DNA of 64,000 nt from Annona cherimola (Eukaryota; Streptophyta; Magnoliopsida; Magnoliales; Annonaceae), in assembly GCA_030490835.1 (NCBI GenBank), contig CM059971.1, positions 98,112,595 through 98,176,594 of the forward strand, given 5' to 3'. Below are positions 46,333 to 58,640 of the stretch, piece after piece. The notes beneath the pieces were generated by a model. It saw only the letters and a program-made list of their open reading frames with translations. It was not told where the DNA came from and searched no databases. Each line of letters starts with the position of its first letter. Position 1 is the stretch's first letter. The position numbers and the translations under genes were made by a program.

Positions 46333-48716
46333 ATTTTAGAAAAATTCATATAAGAGGATTTCATGTATTTCCTAATATTTAAAGTGGTTTGAAAAGCCTA
46401 TTTCAGAAGGTAGTCGTGGCTGCCGCAAGAACTGGCAAGTTGAGGAACAAGGACGAGTTTTCGTTAGCAAATCGGGAACTTGTGAAAGTTTTTTTTTGCA
46501 GAAAATGCCCCCAGAATATGCTGAAATTGCAAAATAGACATCCAACGAGAAATTGAAGAACGCCCCTGCCCCTTTTTCCATTCCCGTTTAGGCCTTGGGC
46601 TTGCGCCTAGGCCTGGCAGGCTGTGCTTGCGGGCTGGCTTGTGGCGGCAGACTGGGCCTAGCAGAGGTGTCGACGACAGCAGACTCCAGGAACAAGAGAA
46701 CTAGGCTTGGCCTAGTAAGTCTGACCCAGAGAGAAGTGGCCCGGACGACAGCAAGCGGGCTCAGTGCCGGGCTCGACAACGGCCCAGCATCGGCCGCAGT
46801 GACTGGCGCTAGCATGCTACGTGGCATGTCCAGAGCCATCCATGCATTATCCTTCATAAAAATGGACCCTGAACTCCAATTATGATGATCTAAGAGTTAA
46901 TTTCTAGGTTTTTAGACCTTCAGAATCAAATGGAAGGCTGTAAATTTTCATTTGAGGCTTGGATCATAGATTTACGTTGGCCATATTTATTGGTTGTGAT
47001 TGAATCATCATCTAAGGCCCGCCTAAGATATCAATGCACAACATTATATAGATAAGCCTAGTAGATGAACTCACTAAGCTAGATATGAGTTAAAGAGAGG
47101 CACATATAAAGATATATTGCATTTCAGAGACTACAAAATGCATAAAATTCTTTTTTCTACTTACCAAGTTTACTCACGCAGTTTATATGTCATTGTTGTC
47201 TTACAGATACTCCAACAGGTAACACTGAGGGTGATTTTCTGAAGTTGAAAAGCATGACTAGATTCAACTTGTTTAATTATTTATTTTATTGCATACTTAT
47301 GATGACATTGTAATAATATAACATTTTTCAATAGCTTGGATGAAACAGATATTTTGTTGTTGTTTGATTTAATTTATTGATTGCAAATTGTCAATGTTTT
47401 CTTATATTGTATGCAAGTGAGTTTTGAGCCCACACGTGATAGATCCTGACAGATAATCCTCAGGCTCAAGTTCAGCATGAAAGTGTTGTTTTTAGGGTTA
47501 GTGTTACAACGGGAAAGGATGTCCAAATCTTAGATTTGTGAATCATTTTATAGGCTACAAGGGTGTTTAATGACTTTCACGGAGTTCCTTTACGGGTGGA
47601 GAATGGAGATACTTTTAAACACTTGAACTGGACATTATTTAAGAGATAAGATTTGCGTAGGCTAATAATTATGATTAAAGTTAATGAGAAAGTTTCCTTA
47701 TATACTTGAACTAAAAAACATATGCAAGAGCAAGCAACGGCTTTAAAGGATCCCCCCTTAGATAAGGATTTCAAGATTTTCGCTGTGAATGTGCTTGAGA
47801 CTATGTGGGAGTTTAATTTCATATGAATCCATATGTTGAGGCAAACCTAAGTTTAGGTAGCTCTTGAACTTCTGGATATGTTGAACTTAGATCTTAAGAA
47901 AAGTTCATGGTAATCATTGACATGTTAACTAGCCATTATCACATTGACTTTTTAACCATGTTAGTTATACCCACACAACTTTATTTATAGATTTGTTGTT
48001 AATATTTTGTTCAAAATATTTTTAACAAGGATTTAAAAAAACTTTGTTGTTAAAAGGCTTATTTCACTCATTATTTGTTGTAAGATTTGTCTATAATCAA
48101 CTTTTAGTATGGAATCAACTTCTTTTCTCATTCCAAGGTTTCTTCCAATGCCTCTTGACAAACATTTGGGATCCTATAGAATTCTTGTATGAGCGTGGGG
48201 TATGTTGCTTATTGAATTCTAACATTTGCATATATGAAAGTATACATGGGATGATGCTTTCTCAACAAATATGTGACTTCCGACATTGGTCGTCACATGG
48301 CGTTGAATGGTTCTTAATTGCTCCTCTTTTTTATTAAAATTATATATATCGTAACATCTGATATTGCAAATCAAGTCGTTTCACAACCCCTCACTATAGA
48401 GGAACGTCTTTGCAAATACCCCCATACTTAGGAAAGATAACTATAAATACCCCCATTATCAGACGAATATTTTTCCTAAACTCCCACAAAGGAAAAATAT
48501 TTCTACACTCCCACAAAAAAAAAAAAAATTGAACAAGTATCAGGTGGCAAGATGCCACTATCCTTAACCGGTAGGCAAGCTCCCACTAGCCTTAATAAAG
48601 GATTTGATAGCAAGGTTGCAAGTGCTAAGTATATTTTTGTTTGCCAAAAATAAATTTTCTTTAATGAATCTCCCAAACAACTCGGATGCTTTTTTTGATG
48701 AAAAAATCGGTTGCTT

Positions 48717-48719
<3 letters not shown>
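46333..48719. other. Intergenic spacer
   Basis: 46585-46860 is GC-rich against the background and open on both strands (89 and 96 codons). It encodes Arg/Ala/Pro-rich strings with no family I recognise; it could be a captured or decayed exon. The rest to 48719 is AT-rich without gene evidence. The repeat related to 40340-40600 is at 48345-48620. Confidence 0.45.

Positions 48720-48749
<30 letters not shown>
48720..48749. repeat. (GA)15 microsatellite
   Basis: A pure GA run. No CEP gene is adjacent. Confidence 0.92.
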
Positions 48750-48752
<3 letters not shown>

Positions 48753-48779
48753 GGAGCTAAAAAATTGAACTAAAGTTCT

Positions 48780-49260
48780 ATTCTCTCCAGACCATCTGTA
48801 ACAAATGGCTTGGATGGTCTATTCAGCAAGAATTTTATCATATAAAACCAAAGGCTAACATGGATTAACTGTTCCCATCTAATAAATTTTTCCGCTAGGA
48901 GAACTAACCAGTAAGTTGCTGAAAAGAATATTACAAGCATTCCAAGCTTTTCTGCACAAATTAATCAATTGCGCCCACCAAGAGCAGTTAAAATAATTAA
49001 GCTGCTCACAGCTTTTAACTGCGCACTTACGGATTATATAATCTTAATTAGTCCTAACAAGGAAAGGATGCGAGGAATCTTTTCCTGTTAGGGTGGGCGT
49101 TTTATGAGTTTCACACAGCCACGAGGCTGAGTGCACGTGGATTTGGAACTCTGATTCTTGCATGTCTTTGGAATCTGTGAGTTCGGACTCTTTTTCATAC
49201 TCCACATGCTTCGATATTTCCATTAACTACTGGGCACGCGGGGCCTTATAGTTAGTTTAG
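48780..49260. repeat. Segmental duplicate block B (pair with 23800-24300)
   Basis: Same order of shared lines as block A (CCAAGCTTTTCTG, TTAAGCTGCTCACAGCTTTTAACTG, GGATGCGAGGAATCTT, GTGCACGTGGATT, TTGGAATCT, CATACTCCACATGCTTC). It lies upstream of CEP-c as block A lies upstream of CEP-b, but at 10 kb because of insertions including the solo LTR. Confidence 0.65.
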
Positions 49261-51961
49261 TTAGCATCCAAAAATTAAAACTATGTTAGACTGCAAGCCT
49301 TCTTGAAAACGTCAAGGTCCTGCAGATTTCGCAGTTATAATCGCCAAAGCTTAGAAATCAGGAGCTTCTTCTATGTTGACCCACTACAACAAACTTCCTT
49401 TTATATATACAACTATTTTTTCTAAATCTTGTATTAGTTACAGTATAAATTCTATTATTATTTGCAGTCGAAAATTAACATCCGCATGAAATGCCTTTTT
49501 GGCTGCATTTAACGTAAGAAATGATCAATTCTAGTCAAAATATATTTAATGCTGTGGAATATATATTCTATGGGGTCAAATAATTAACCGCATTCAATAA
49601 CATTTGTTGTGGCGGTCTGCGCAAGATAAATATTAATTTTAGGTAGAAATAGGGACGTGCACAGACTAAAAATGTGGTTCGTTCCAATGGAACATAGAGG
49701 GATTGGACAACAATAACCTGTGATAATTAAAAAATTGGTGACGAAAAGTCTTCCTTGCTCAGGCTTGTCAGAGGTGGTCCACTAAAGTAAAAATTAAATA
49801 ATTGTACGTAAAGCTAGCTAAGAAGCTGAAGTTAATTAATGGTGCGATTGCAGCTGATGAACAGGCTGTGGATACCAGTTTAATATTCTTCTTTGGGTTG
49901 CATAGCTGGCCTAGTTGGATTAATCAATACAAGGAAGCCTGTTAAGGATGGTGGAATGAGATGATGAGATTAAATGAAAAAGTGTTGTAGTGTATGATAT
50001 ATCTTGTTGAAAATGAAAAAATTATATGGTAAATGAGAAAAGTATTTTGAGAAATGAAAAAAGTATCTTGTTGTGTAAGTTCTCATTTATTGCATTTATT
50101 GCAATTATATATAATAAGTTACCAGTAAAATATTTGTATAAACAGTAATTCTCTTGTTGTATGCAATAAATTTTATTGTTGCATATATTGATTTTTCTTA
50201 TTGTTCCTGACATGCTATTGTCAAACAACTACAATTCAGCAAGACAGCAAACCTTAAGTAAGATGTCGATTGAACATATTTCACTCCAAATATAAAATTT
50301 ATTGTGATGATAACCTTTGTAAAATAAATATTTTTAAAATATAAGAAACACTAATAAAAAATATATACTTAAGCTTGCAAAGAAATTTTGTGTTATCTAT
50401 TTTTCTTATATATCTTTTTATGCATTCTACGCAATGAAAATGGAACCAAAAATATATATATATATATATAATTAAATGGCAAGGCTATATATAGGGAAAA
50501 TGTTACGTTGTATCCAGCTGCACCCTAGTTAGAGCGTAGCCAGTTGCAGATGAGCCATAAAATCAAAATTTGACTCACCACATGTATATGCATAAGCCTC
50601 ATCTCAGTGGTTCACACCCTCGTGTGCTGGCCCGGGCTCGAATCTGGAGGGAGTATAATCTCCATGCATTGTAATTTTTTTTTTTTTTAAAAAAGTGTTA
50701 AACAATGTAAAGAAATAATTTGATTTAAATATTAATTTTAAAGTTGTCTTTTTAGCATCTAATCAACTAAAATATTATTCTGACATGAATATATTTTTTC
50801 ATAATTTATACATAAAATATATACCTTTTAAGCAAATATGACCCATTTAAGAACTTTATTGGGATGATTTTTTGGTAACATAGCAAAACAGATAATTTTA
50901 TGTCATATGAATGTGGATCCTTTCTCTTTTTCAGATAGCAACTCTCTAACTAAAGTGGGAAGTTTGTATGTCCCATTCGCAGCAGGCAGTGCTCCAATAT
51001 TTTTACCATGGGAGGTACGACAGTAATGATTCAATATATACTTGAATGGAGCCTCTGTGCAACTCATTATTTTTCAATTTTAAAATATTTTTGAAATCTT
51101 AACTATTTATCATCTCTATCCATATGCATCTATTTATGATTCCAAAAATTACATGTACCGCAAACTTTTATTTTTTATGCATATATACATTTTTAAAATT
51201 TTAATAGTTATAAATTCACTTTAAAATGCTATTTTTTACGAAATATAAGTTTTTAATGAATGTTATTTTCGTTAGCTTGATGAAACAAGATGCGTTAACA
51301 AGGTAAATGATTTATATTTTAAAAAAATTTAAAAATAAGAAAAAATGAGATGTAGAATGTGTTTGTTTCATGATAAAAATTTTAAATCTAAAATTTTCAC
51401 TTTCTACAACTACCCTATTTTTTAATTATTTCTTCACATCTTTCTATATAAATTATCCTACTTTTCAATCATTTCTATATAATTACTTATACAAATAATG
51501 CACATATTTTAACTTTATTTTCTTTATTTCTTATCATTACTCTTATCAAATCACATCGTTTTCTTTTGTTTAAAAAATTTTTAACTTAAAAGTTTTATCG
51601 CTTCCCAAATTCACCTATAATATGGAGATATCAAATCATTACTCAAACATAACCTCAACCATCCAAGAACTTTGCCATTATCAATGTTAAGCATCACTAA
51701 CACATAATGTACAAGAAAATTACATTTTTGGCAACTCTTATTAGTAGCTACAATTTTTTTTAACAAAAAAATTGTATAGCAAGGAAAATTTTTCTTACTT
51801 ATGATGATGCTCTTAAAGGTAAGGAAAATTTTCCTTACTTGTAGTGATGCTTTTATTGACAAAGAAATTTTCATTGATTGTAATAATGTTTTAGTAATTT
51901 AAGCTTAAATACAAAACCCGCGAATTATTTGTAACCAAATTTCTTTTTTAGTGGTTAGTAC
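49261..51961. other. Intergenic spacer with small elements
   Basis: A CACTA-like start CACTACAACAAAC is at about 49382. 50490-50870 holds a copy of the (TA)n-associated family interrupted by a SINE-like piece (50575-50690) with TCAGTGGTTCACAC and GGGCTCGAATCTGG boxes and a T-run. A GGGTGTGTTTG-type relative is at 51355-51615. No gene. Confidence 0.45.
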
Positions 51962-52639
51962 TAGGGGTGGGAATCGAGGCGGGCCATATTGGGTCAAGGT
52001 TTGCCCAACCCTGATCCTACTTTTTAAAAATTAAGTTTGACCCTCACTTTTTTTAATAGGTTTTGGGACAAACTTCGGGTTGGTGTCGAACCGGTTTCGG
52101 GATAGCAGATCGGGTCAAAAATACAGGTTAAATAAAATAATTTTAAGAATTTATATACCTATCAAACATAAATATACATCTATACTAAATTTAAATATTA
52201 TATGCTTCAATATTTCACTAATTATTAAAAACACATAGTTAAGACAACAAAACATTTAAAAATATAGTATAAATTTATTAAAATAGGTTTATATACAATT
52301 ACGCATAATGGTTATATATATATAAATTCTTTTTATTGATTCTTATATTGCTTTCTGAATAAATTGATTTTCTATTATTGATAGAGTTGATTATAAAAAA
52401 ATAAAATTTTTGAAAGAAAATAATAATAATATTTAAACATAGGCTTATAATTTTTAGTAAATTAATATATGCGGGGCGGGTCGAGACATGATCGACCCAC
52501 CCCAACTCTATTTTTGAATTCGTGTCAAAATTTCTAACTCATCCCTATACAGAGTAAAAAATATATTAGTTTTACCCGGCAAAAAACTGAACGGGTCAAA
52601 GCTAGGTCACGGGTTGGCCCGGCCCAATTCCCACCCCTA
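51962..52639. mobile_element. Non-autonomous hAT element (678 bp)
   Basis: The ends are TAGGGGTGGGAAT and ATTCCCACCCCTA, inverted over about 14 bases. The eight bases outside are GTTAGTAC (51954-51961) and GTTAATAC (52640-52647), one mismatch. Subterminal GC-rich GGGTC/CGGCCC repeats and an AT-rich, non-coding interior are as in other plant hAT MITEs. Confidence 0.82.
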
Positions 52640-52910
52640 GTTAATACATCACAGATGTCATAAATTATTAGAAACTAAGTTTTTCTTTAGCAACTAAATT
52701 TTAAAGGGGCAGATGTTCTCAAATATGGAAATAATATTTTCTAAAATCTCATCTTAAAAGCCAAATAGTTCGTGAAATCCTAAAATCAAATCATGTTAAG
52801 TACCCTATTTTACCGATTTAAGCGGTTTTTAGCTGGTTTTAATAACCGTGCTTCAACATAGAGGATGTTTTGCAAGCAATGTATCCCAACTGCCATTCAG
52901 TCCAGCAAAA

Positions 52911-53086
52911 TGGTTACTACCTAAGAGATATTTTGTCAAGATTAATATAAATGTCAGCTGTAGGGTAGAGGCTGATCTCCTAAGTGCTGATGTAGTTGCT
53001 CGTGATTGTAAAGGGAGCTTACAGTAGCAAAAATGTGGTGGTATGGGCTTACCCATCCACCATCAAAGCATTACCACTAGGCATCA
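52911..53086 (+). pseudogene. Second RNase H-like relic
   Basis: The translation WLLPKRYFVKININ...ADVVARDCKGSLQ ends at a stop. It fits the start of an RVT_3 RNase H domain (W.PP..g.vKiNvDas, then gvvaRD..G). The catalytic Asp of the KINVDA line is replaced by Asn, and the rest is missing. It is probably from a LINE-type protein. Confidence 0.6.
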
Positions 53087-56000
53087 ATTGGCTAAGCAAT
53101 ACGGAATTCAGAAATGTGGAGATTAATTTTTCTACACACCCTTTATACTTAGAGAAAATTTGTATAAAAGCCCCACATGAGGGGAAATTGTAAAACCCCC
53201 ACAACTCCAACTCAAAAGCCGCTGCTATAAAATTACCTTCACTGAAGAGGGAACCTTCGAGCCTGCGACCTGTGCTTTCCCTATCGGTGAGTTTACCACG
53301 ACACTATAAGCGTCGTGGCTATTTGCCTTTTTATAAAAGAGATAAGGTGTGTTTATTTGAAATTTGAAAATATTGAATCTTGTCATGCTCTCAGAATAGA
53401 ACAGGCAATCAAGCTATGCATCAGCTTACAAACCTTATCATTAGTAATCTCAGTCAAGATCATGAATAGCGAGGACGGCCATCTTCCCTATGTAAAGATT
53501 ATTATCAATGCAATGAATTATATCCAAGGGTACGCTCCTTCTCTATCTCCTATTTTCCATTTGGAGAATGAGATATAGTTTTTTTTTTTTTTATCGTGAG
53601 ATATGATTTATTTTTTATGAGGCACTTAGTTAACATTAAAAAAACTGTTCTTGGACTTAACTGTAAATTAGCCCTTTGCCGCTTAAAGATGTTCTTAATT
53701 TGCTTTGACCTATCACCTGTTGTTACTTTTCTGTGAGTATTCTTAGTATGTGTTTGACAACTTCAGTGCGGAAAACGAAAATGAGAGAAAATGTAGAATA
53801 CTTTAAAATTTATGGGAGGGATATAATATAATAAGGGTAAAGTAAGAATAAATAAGGTAATTATGTAAAAATAAATAAATAGAGGTAAAAATGAAAAAAG
53901 TAGATAAAATGATTGTTTTCCATTTTCCGTTTTTTACGTATACGTTACCAAGCGCATCTTTAGGGCCCCTTTACCTGCACATTACATGGAACATTATGAG
54001 CTTCTCTAGCTTCTAGCTTGGAAAGTGCGTGATGGATGTTCGGCTTGAATTTTAAAAAGTTTATTTAATACTTTTTTAAGCATAAGAGCCAAAATTCTAG
54101 CTTAGATGGAAAGCTAGAACTTATAGCTTTTTCTAACAAAACACGTGTTGAACTTGTCCTGCAAAAAAATAGCAAAGTCAAAAAAAGTCTCAGTATCTGT
54201 TTGGCCTTGCAGTATAATTGCCACACAACCACGAGTTAAATAGTAAGCATAGATTTGGAGCTTGTCTATGCTATGCTTTTATTTTGAACTTCAGTCAAAC
54301 ATTTAGAAAAGTGCAAGATTTTAATGCTTTACACATCGGAATAGGGGAGCCGAATAAACCCATAGGCTTCTTGGGGATTGCATTGAGCATGAAACTTTTG
54401 ATGATGATAAAATGGATGAGCACTTCTTATGATGGCGAAATTTGTGTTTCAACAATACAAGCTTCTTGACTCTATCTTATCCAAACAGCTATCTGAATTA
54501 ATTGAAGCGAAGCTATAATAATGCGTAAGCATTGTCAAAATATAATGCTAAGTGGCCCTTAATTTATTTAGATCAAAATGGTATGGAATTGTCACCTGAC
54601 CAAGTAGTTGACATAAGCGTGGTATATGTGATAAAAGATTCAAGATTTGAAGTTGGATACTCCCTTGAAGTTGTCCTCGATTAGTTGCATTTGCTTGGTC
54701 ATCCAAGAGGATGACATGATAAAAAAAAAAAAAAAAAAAAAAGGGACATGAAACTAAAAGAACGCTGCCTTTTCTATTATATTCTTTTTTGAGCTTTCAC
54801 TTTTTGCTTGCTTAGGTAGTTGTAGTAGTGGTAGATCTAAGGCCTTAGGTTAGCCATAGTAATCTGAAATGGAAAGGTTGTATTGTTACCCTATAGTGGT
54901 CAATCATAATAAAATGAACTATCTTTTAAATATATTTTTCAAAAATCTCAAAAGATTTACATCAATTTTCAAAATTTCATGTCCCCGCTCAACTCTGTGC
55001 AGATCCTCCCATGAGTGAGTTGCAAGATAGGGCTCTACTACTCCCCAATTAGGATTAGAGGCATTAATCTACATTTTTAGTAAGGGAATTATGTAGGGCT
55101 ATAAATAGAGTTGGTTTCAGCTCAAACCTAACTACCCAACCCGATTTATAATAAGATTGGGTTATACATCTGCAAAAAATAAGTTATATAATCTGATTTG
55201 AATTGAACTGATTTGAAAAGTAGGTTGGTTTGGGATAAATGATTATTAACTCGACTCAATTTCATATATTAGTGTAAAATATAATAAATTATTAAAAAAT
55301 AGTTATACGTTAGCGCATAATGCATAGGAATTAACTAAACGCTATTATTTTGAAATAAAATTATTTAGCAATTATATTATTTTGTAAGTCACAAATTAAA
55401 AAGTATTCCTATAAAAAGGATTAATTTTAGGATTTTTATCAAATGCGCTCGGGGTGCACTTAGTCTTAGTACACCTGAATGTATTTAACCTTTTTATTTT
55501 ATTTTTTGAAGATATTTTTATACAACTGTTATTCTAAATGTATTTAACATGTGTATCAAGTTTTAAAAATATATAAAAATTTTCAAATGTGGTAAAACTT
55601 GATACACATGTTAAATACACTTAGATTAACAGTTATATAAAAAAGTTTTAAAAAAATAAAAAATAGGTTTTTGCACCTAGATGCACTGTATCGGAATCTG
55701 TAATTTTATTCTTTCATATAAATTTATATTTTAAAATAGATTTAACAAGCAAAATATCTTTAAATATATATATTTATTAACCTAATTTCTAACTTGAACC
55801 GAACTAATTTTAGTAGAGCAAAAACACGGTTGAGTAAAAATGTGAAAATTATGGTTGAAAGTAAAATTGAGTTGAAATTTTATAAAGTGAATTAGAATTA
55901 CGTGTACTTTAATACGAGTCAACCTAACCCGATTGACAACCCTCAAGTTAAGCCGCAGTTTTACTGAATTGTGCTCTCTTCTTGTGCGCGCACTGCACGT

Positions 56001-56232
56001 GCTACCGGCGCTTTTTCTAATCAAGTCCTAAATTGTCACGTGTCACGCATAGACGGACTTGAAAGTGGGCCACGCAACTGGCATATGCCATCAAAAGGAA
56101 TATATTATTTAAAGGCAAAAGAGAACAAAATCAAATGTATCAATGATGAGGTCGAAAACGGACCAGGATTTCCTGGTTATTAGTTGGAAGGGAGATGCGA
56201 AAGAAAAAGCATATATAAATATATACACAGAG
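53087..56232. other. Intergenic spacer with decayed elements
   Basis: A repeat related to 40340-40600 lies at 53130-53330 and a GGGTGTGTTTG-type relative at 53745-53965. An A-run is at 54721-54743. 55096-55942 begins AGGGCTATAAATAGAG and ends GATTGACAACCCT, a decayed hAT-like element holding a foldback (55440-55700). The open frames at 53315-53578 and 54218-54469 are unrecognised. Confidence 0.45.
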
Positions 56233-56595
56233 AGAGAAATTATCAAGTGCAACGCCACCGCACTATAGTTACGGTGCAATGATGTTGAAATGGGCTCCAC
56301 ATGATGATAAAATCAAAACCTACTCCACTCGTTGTATTTAGAATAATGTATTCTATTACCACGTCAATCTTCATCCCAATCGAATATATGTATGGACCTC
56401 ATCTAAAAATTATACAAATGCAACATAATAAAATAGTTTAATGTAAATAACAACTTTAAACTGATTTTTTCAACATCTAAACCCTCTAAAGTATGATTTA
56501 TATATGGATAAATGATTGTATAAAGTTTCATCGCATTCTAATATGTGTAGGGCTTATTTTTTAAGCAACTAAACCGCTGTTCCGGTTTCGGAACA
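56233..56595. mobile_element. (TA)n-associated element, copy 2
   Basis: Body from GAAATTATCAAGTGCAACGCC to CGGAACAGCCCTCACATA, followed by a (TA) tract (56600-56620) and preceded by ATATATAAATATATACA. It shares the ATGATGATAAAATCAAAAC, TTTAGAATAATGTATTCTATTAC and AACAACTTTAAACTGATTTTTTCAACAT lines with copy 3. Confidence 0.65.
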
Positions 56596-56621
56596 GCCCT
56601 CACATATATATATATATATAT

Positions 56622-56975
56622 GAGGAGTATTCAGGTGCAACGTCAGTGACACTGAAATGGGCCCTACATGATGATTAAATTAAAATCTGCTCCACCTATT
56701 ATATTTAGAATAATATATTCTATTACCATATCAATTTTCATCCCAATCAGGTATATGTATGGACCTTAACTAAAAATGAGGCAAATTCAACGTAATAAAA
56801 TAGTTTATTGTAAATAACAACTTTAAAGTGGTTTTTTCAACATGTAAACTATTTTCTATAAAATTTAGATATGGATAAATGATTGTATAAAGTTTCATTG
56901 TATTTTAATATGTGTGGAGCCCAAAAATAAATAAATGTAATGTTATTCCGGTACAGTGATGCTGCACTGGAGCAG

Positions 56976-56978
<3 letters not shown>
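56622..56978. mobile_element. (TA)n-associated element, copy 3
   Basis: It is flanked directly by TA tracts on both sides (56600-56620 and 56979-57044). The body begins GAGGAGTATTCAGGTGCAACG and ends GATGCTGCACTGGAGCAGCTC. It is the same family and orientation as copy 2. No terminal inverted repeat beyond GC-rich short ends. Confidence 0.7.

Positions 56979-57044
<66 letters not shown>
56979..57044. repeat. (TA)33 microsatellite
   Basis: A pure TA run between an element copy and a 30-bp spacer. Tyr-Ile repeat frames across it are meaningless. Confidence 0.95.
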
Positions 57045-57046
<2 letters not shown>

Positions 57047-57088
57047 ACCCAGCGGAGCATAGGAAACTCGTATATAATATATATATAT

Positions 57089-57429
57089 GGGAACCAATCC
57101 TGTGCAGTCCGCTGTAAAATGGACCCCACACATATTAGATTGTAATGAAACTGTATACACTCATTTATCCATATATAAATCATACTTTAGACGGTTTAGA
57201 TGTTGAAAAAACCACTTTAAACTTGATATTTACATTAAACTATTTTATTACGTTGATTTTGCACCATTTTAAGATGGAGACTACACACATGTTGGATTTG
57301 GATGAAAATTGGTATAGTAATAAAGTGAACAATTCTAAATACAATGGGTGGGGTGGATTTATGGGAAATGATCAGGTGGAGCCCACAGTGCATGGACTGC
57401 ACGGTGCAGTCGCATGCACTGGATCATTT

Positions 57430-57432
<3 letters not shown>
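57089..57432. mobile_element. (TA)n-associated element, copy 4 (opposite orientation)
   Basis: It is flanked by TATATATATA on the left and (TA)18 on the right (57433-57468). The ends GGGAACCAATCC and GGATCATTTCCC are partly inverted. The interior has TTATCCATATATAAATC, CACTTTAAACTTGATATTTAC, ATTAAACTATTTTATTACG and AATTCTAAATACAATGGG, the complement of the order in copies 2 and 3. Confidence 0.7.
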
Positions 57433-57468
<36 letters not shown>

Positions 57469-57470
<2 letters not shown>

Positions 57471-58240
57471 AAGATCACTCCGTGCGCCCATCTCCACCTT
57501 ATCATCATAGATCTACCCACTACCTAGTCGTGCTGTAACTAGTAAACGAGCATCTGGACCGCAAATCTACTAGTAGATAGCAATATGGATGGTAGATTTT
57601 CAAAGAATTTAGGAAAATATTATTTTTAGTCAGGCTATGAAATAAGAGGCTGAGTGGATTTTTGACCTTTCCGATAGGGAGAGCATGATGAACAGTTTTA
57701 TCGGTGCCTGCCAGACTGTACTCGGGAGTGCCGCACTGCACAGCCCTTGAGCATATTATAACGGCAAGTGTGGTCGGAAAAGGGAATCCAATCAGCCAAA
57801 ATTTGGCTCCGCCTTGCACTTTTCGAAGCGTATGTCAGATGGGAATCGTCGGTTGGCCGTGAATGGAAAGGCCGGTTGGTGTTGTGGCTAATGGACGGTC
57901 CCAAAAATTATAAGATATTGGCCCCTGGATGTATTATGTTTTGGCCGGCTTGCATCACTTTCTGTTCATTTTCTGACCAATTAAATATCATTCTCTCCAA
58001 AAAAAAATTTAAAAAAAAGAATTTCTATTTCCTCGTTTTTACCTTTAATTTCATTTCTAGCCATTATAATTGAGCATCGATCAAGCTATAATTCTCCCGA
58101 AATGAAAAATAGTTTTATCTCGTTTTACTTCTTTCTAATTCCTAACCAATCAAGCTAATTTCTCTCCAAAATGAAAAAGAAAAAATTAAGAAGAAAATAA
58201 TATGGCGTCATTAACTAGTGAGATTTCGGTGTTAGATATA
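57469..58240. other. Intergenic spacer
   Basis: 57660-57990 has near-average GC content and open frames on both strands (99 and 101 codons) but no family I recognise. No gene is called. Confidence 0.45.
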
Positions 58241-58640
58241 TAAAGAGAACTTTTCCTGTGCAATAAAGTTGCACCATAATTAACGGTGTATTTAGCCAAA
58301 ATGAGCCCCACGTGTACTTAAATGTATTGATATTTTCTACAATCATTTATCCATATATAAATTTTATAGCATATGGTTTACATGTTGAAAAAACAACTTT
58401 AAAGTTGTTTTTTACATTAAATATTTTATTACGTTGAATTTGTATCATTTTAGATGGGGTCCATAAGCATATCTAATTTAGATGAAAATTAGTATGATAA
58501 TAGAATACATAATTCTAAATACAATTTGTGGAGTAGAATATAATTTTATGATCATGCGGGACCCATTTTTAGGTAACTATACCGTAATTGTAATGTGAAG
58601 AAGTTGTACCTGAATATTTCTCACTCACATATATATAGAC
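58241..58640. mobile_element. (TA)n-associated element, copy 5
   Basis: It begins after TTAGATATATAAAG with GAACTTTTCCTGTGCAATAAAGTTGCACC. It ends at CTGAATATTTCTCACTCACATATATATAG. It has the same internal lines as copy 4 (TTATCCATATATAAATT, AACAACTTTAAAGTTG, AATTCTAAATACAATTTG). Confidence 0.6.

Noticed and set aside
56905..57510. Frames encoding (Tyr-Ile)n
   Set aside because: Translation of (TA)n microsatellites.
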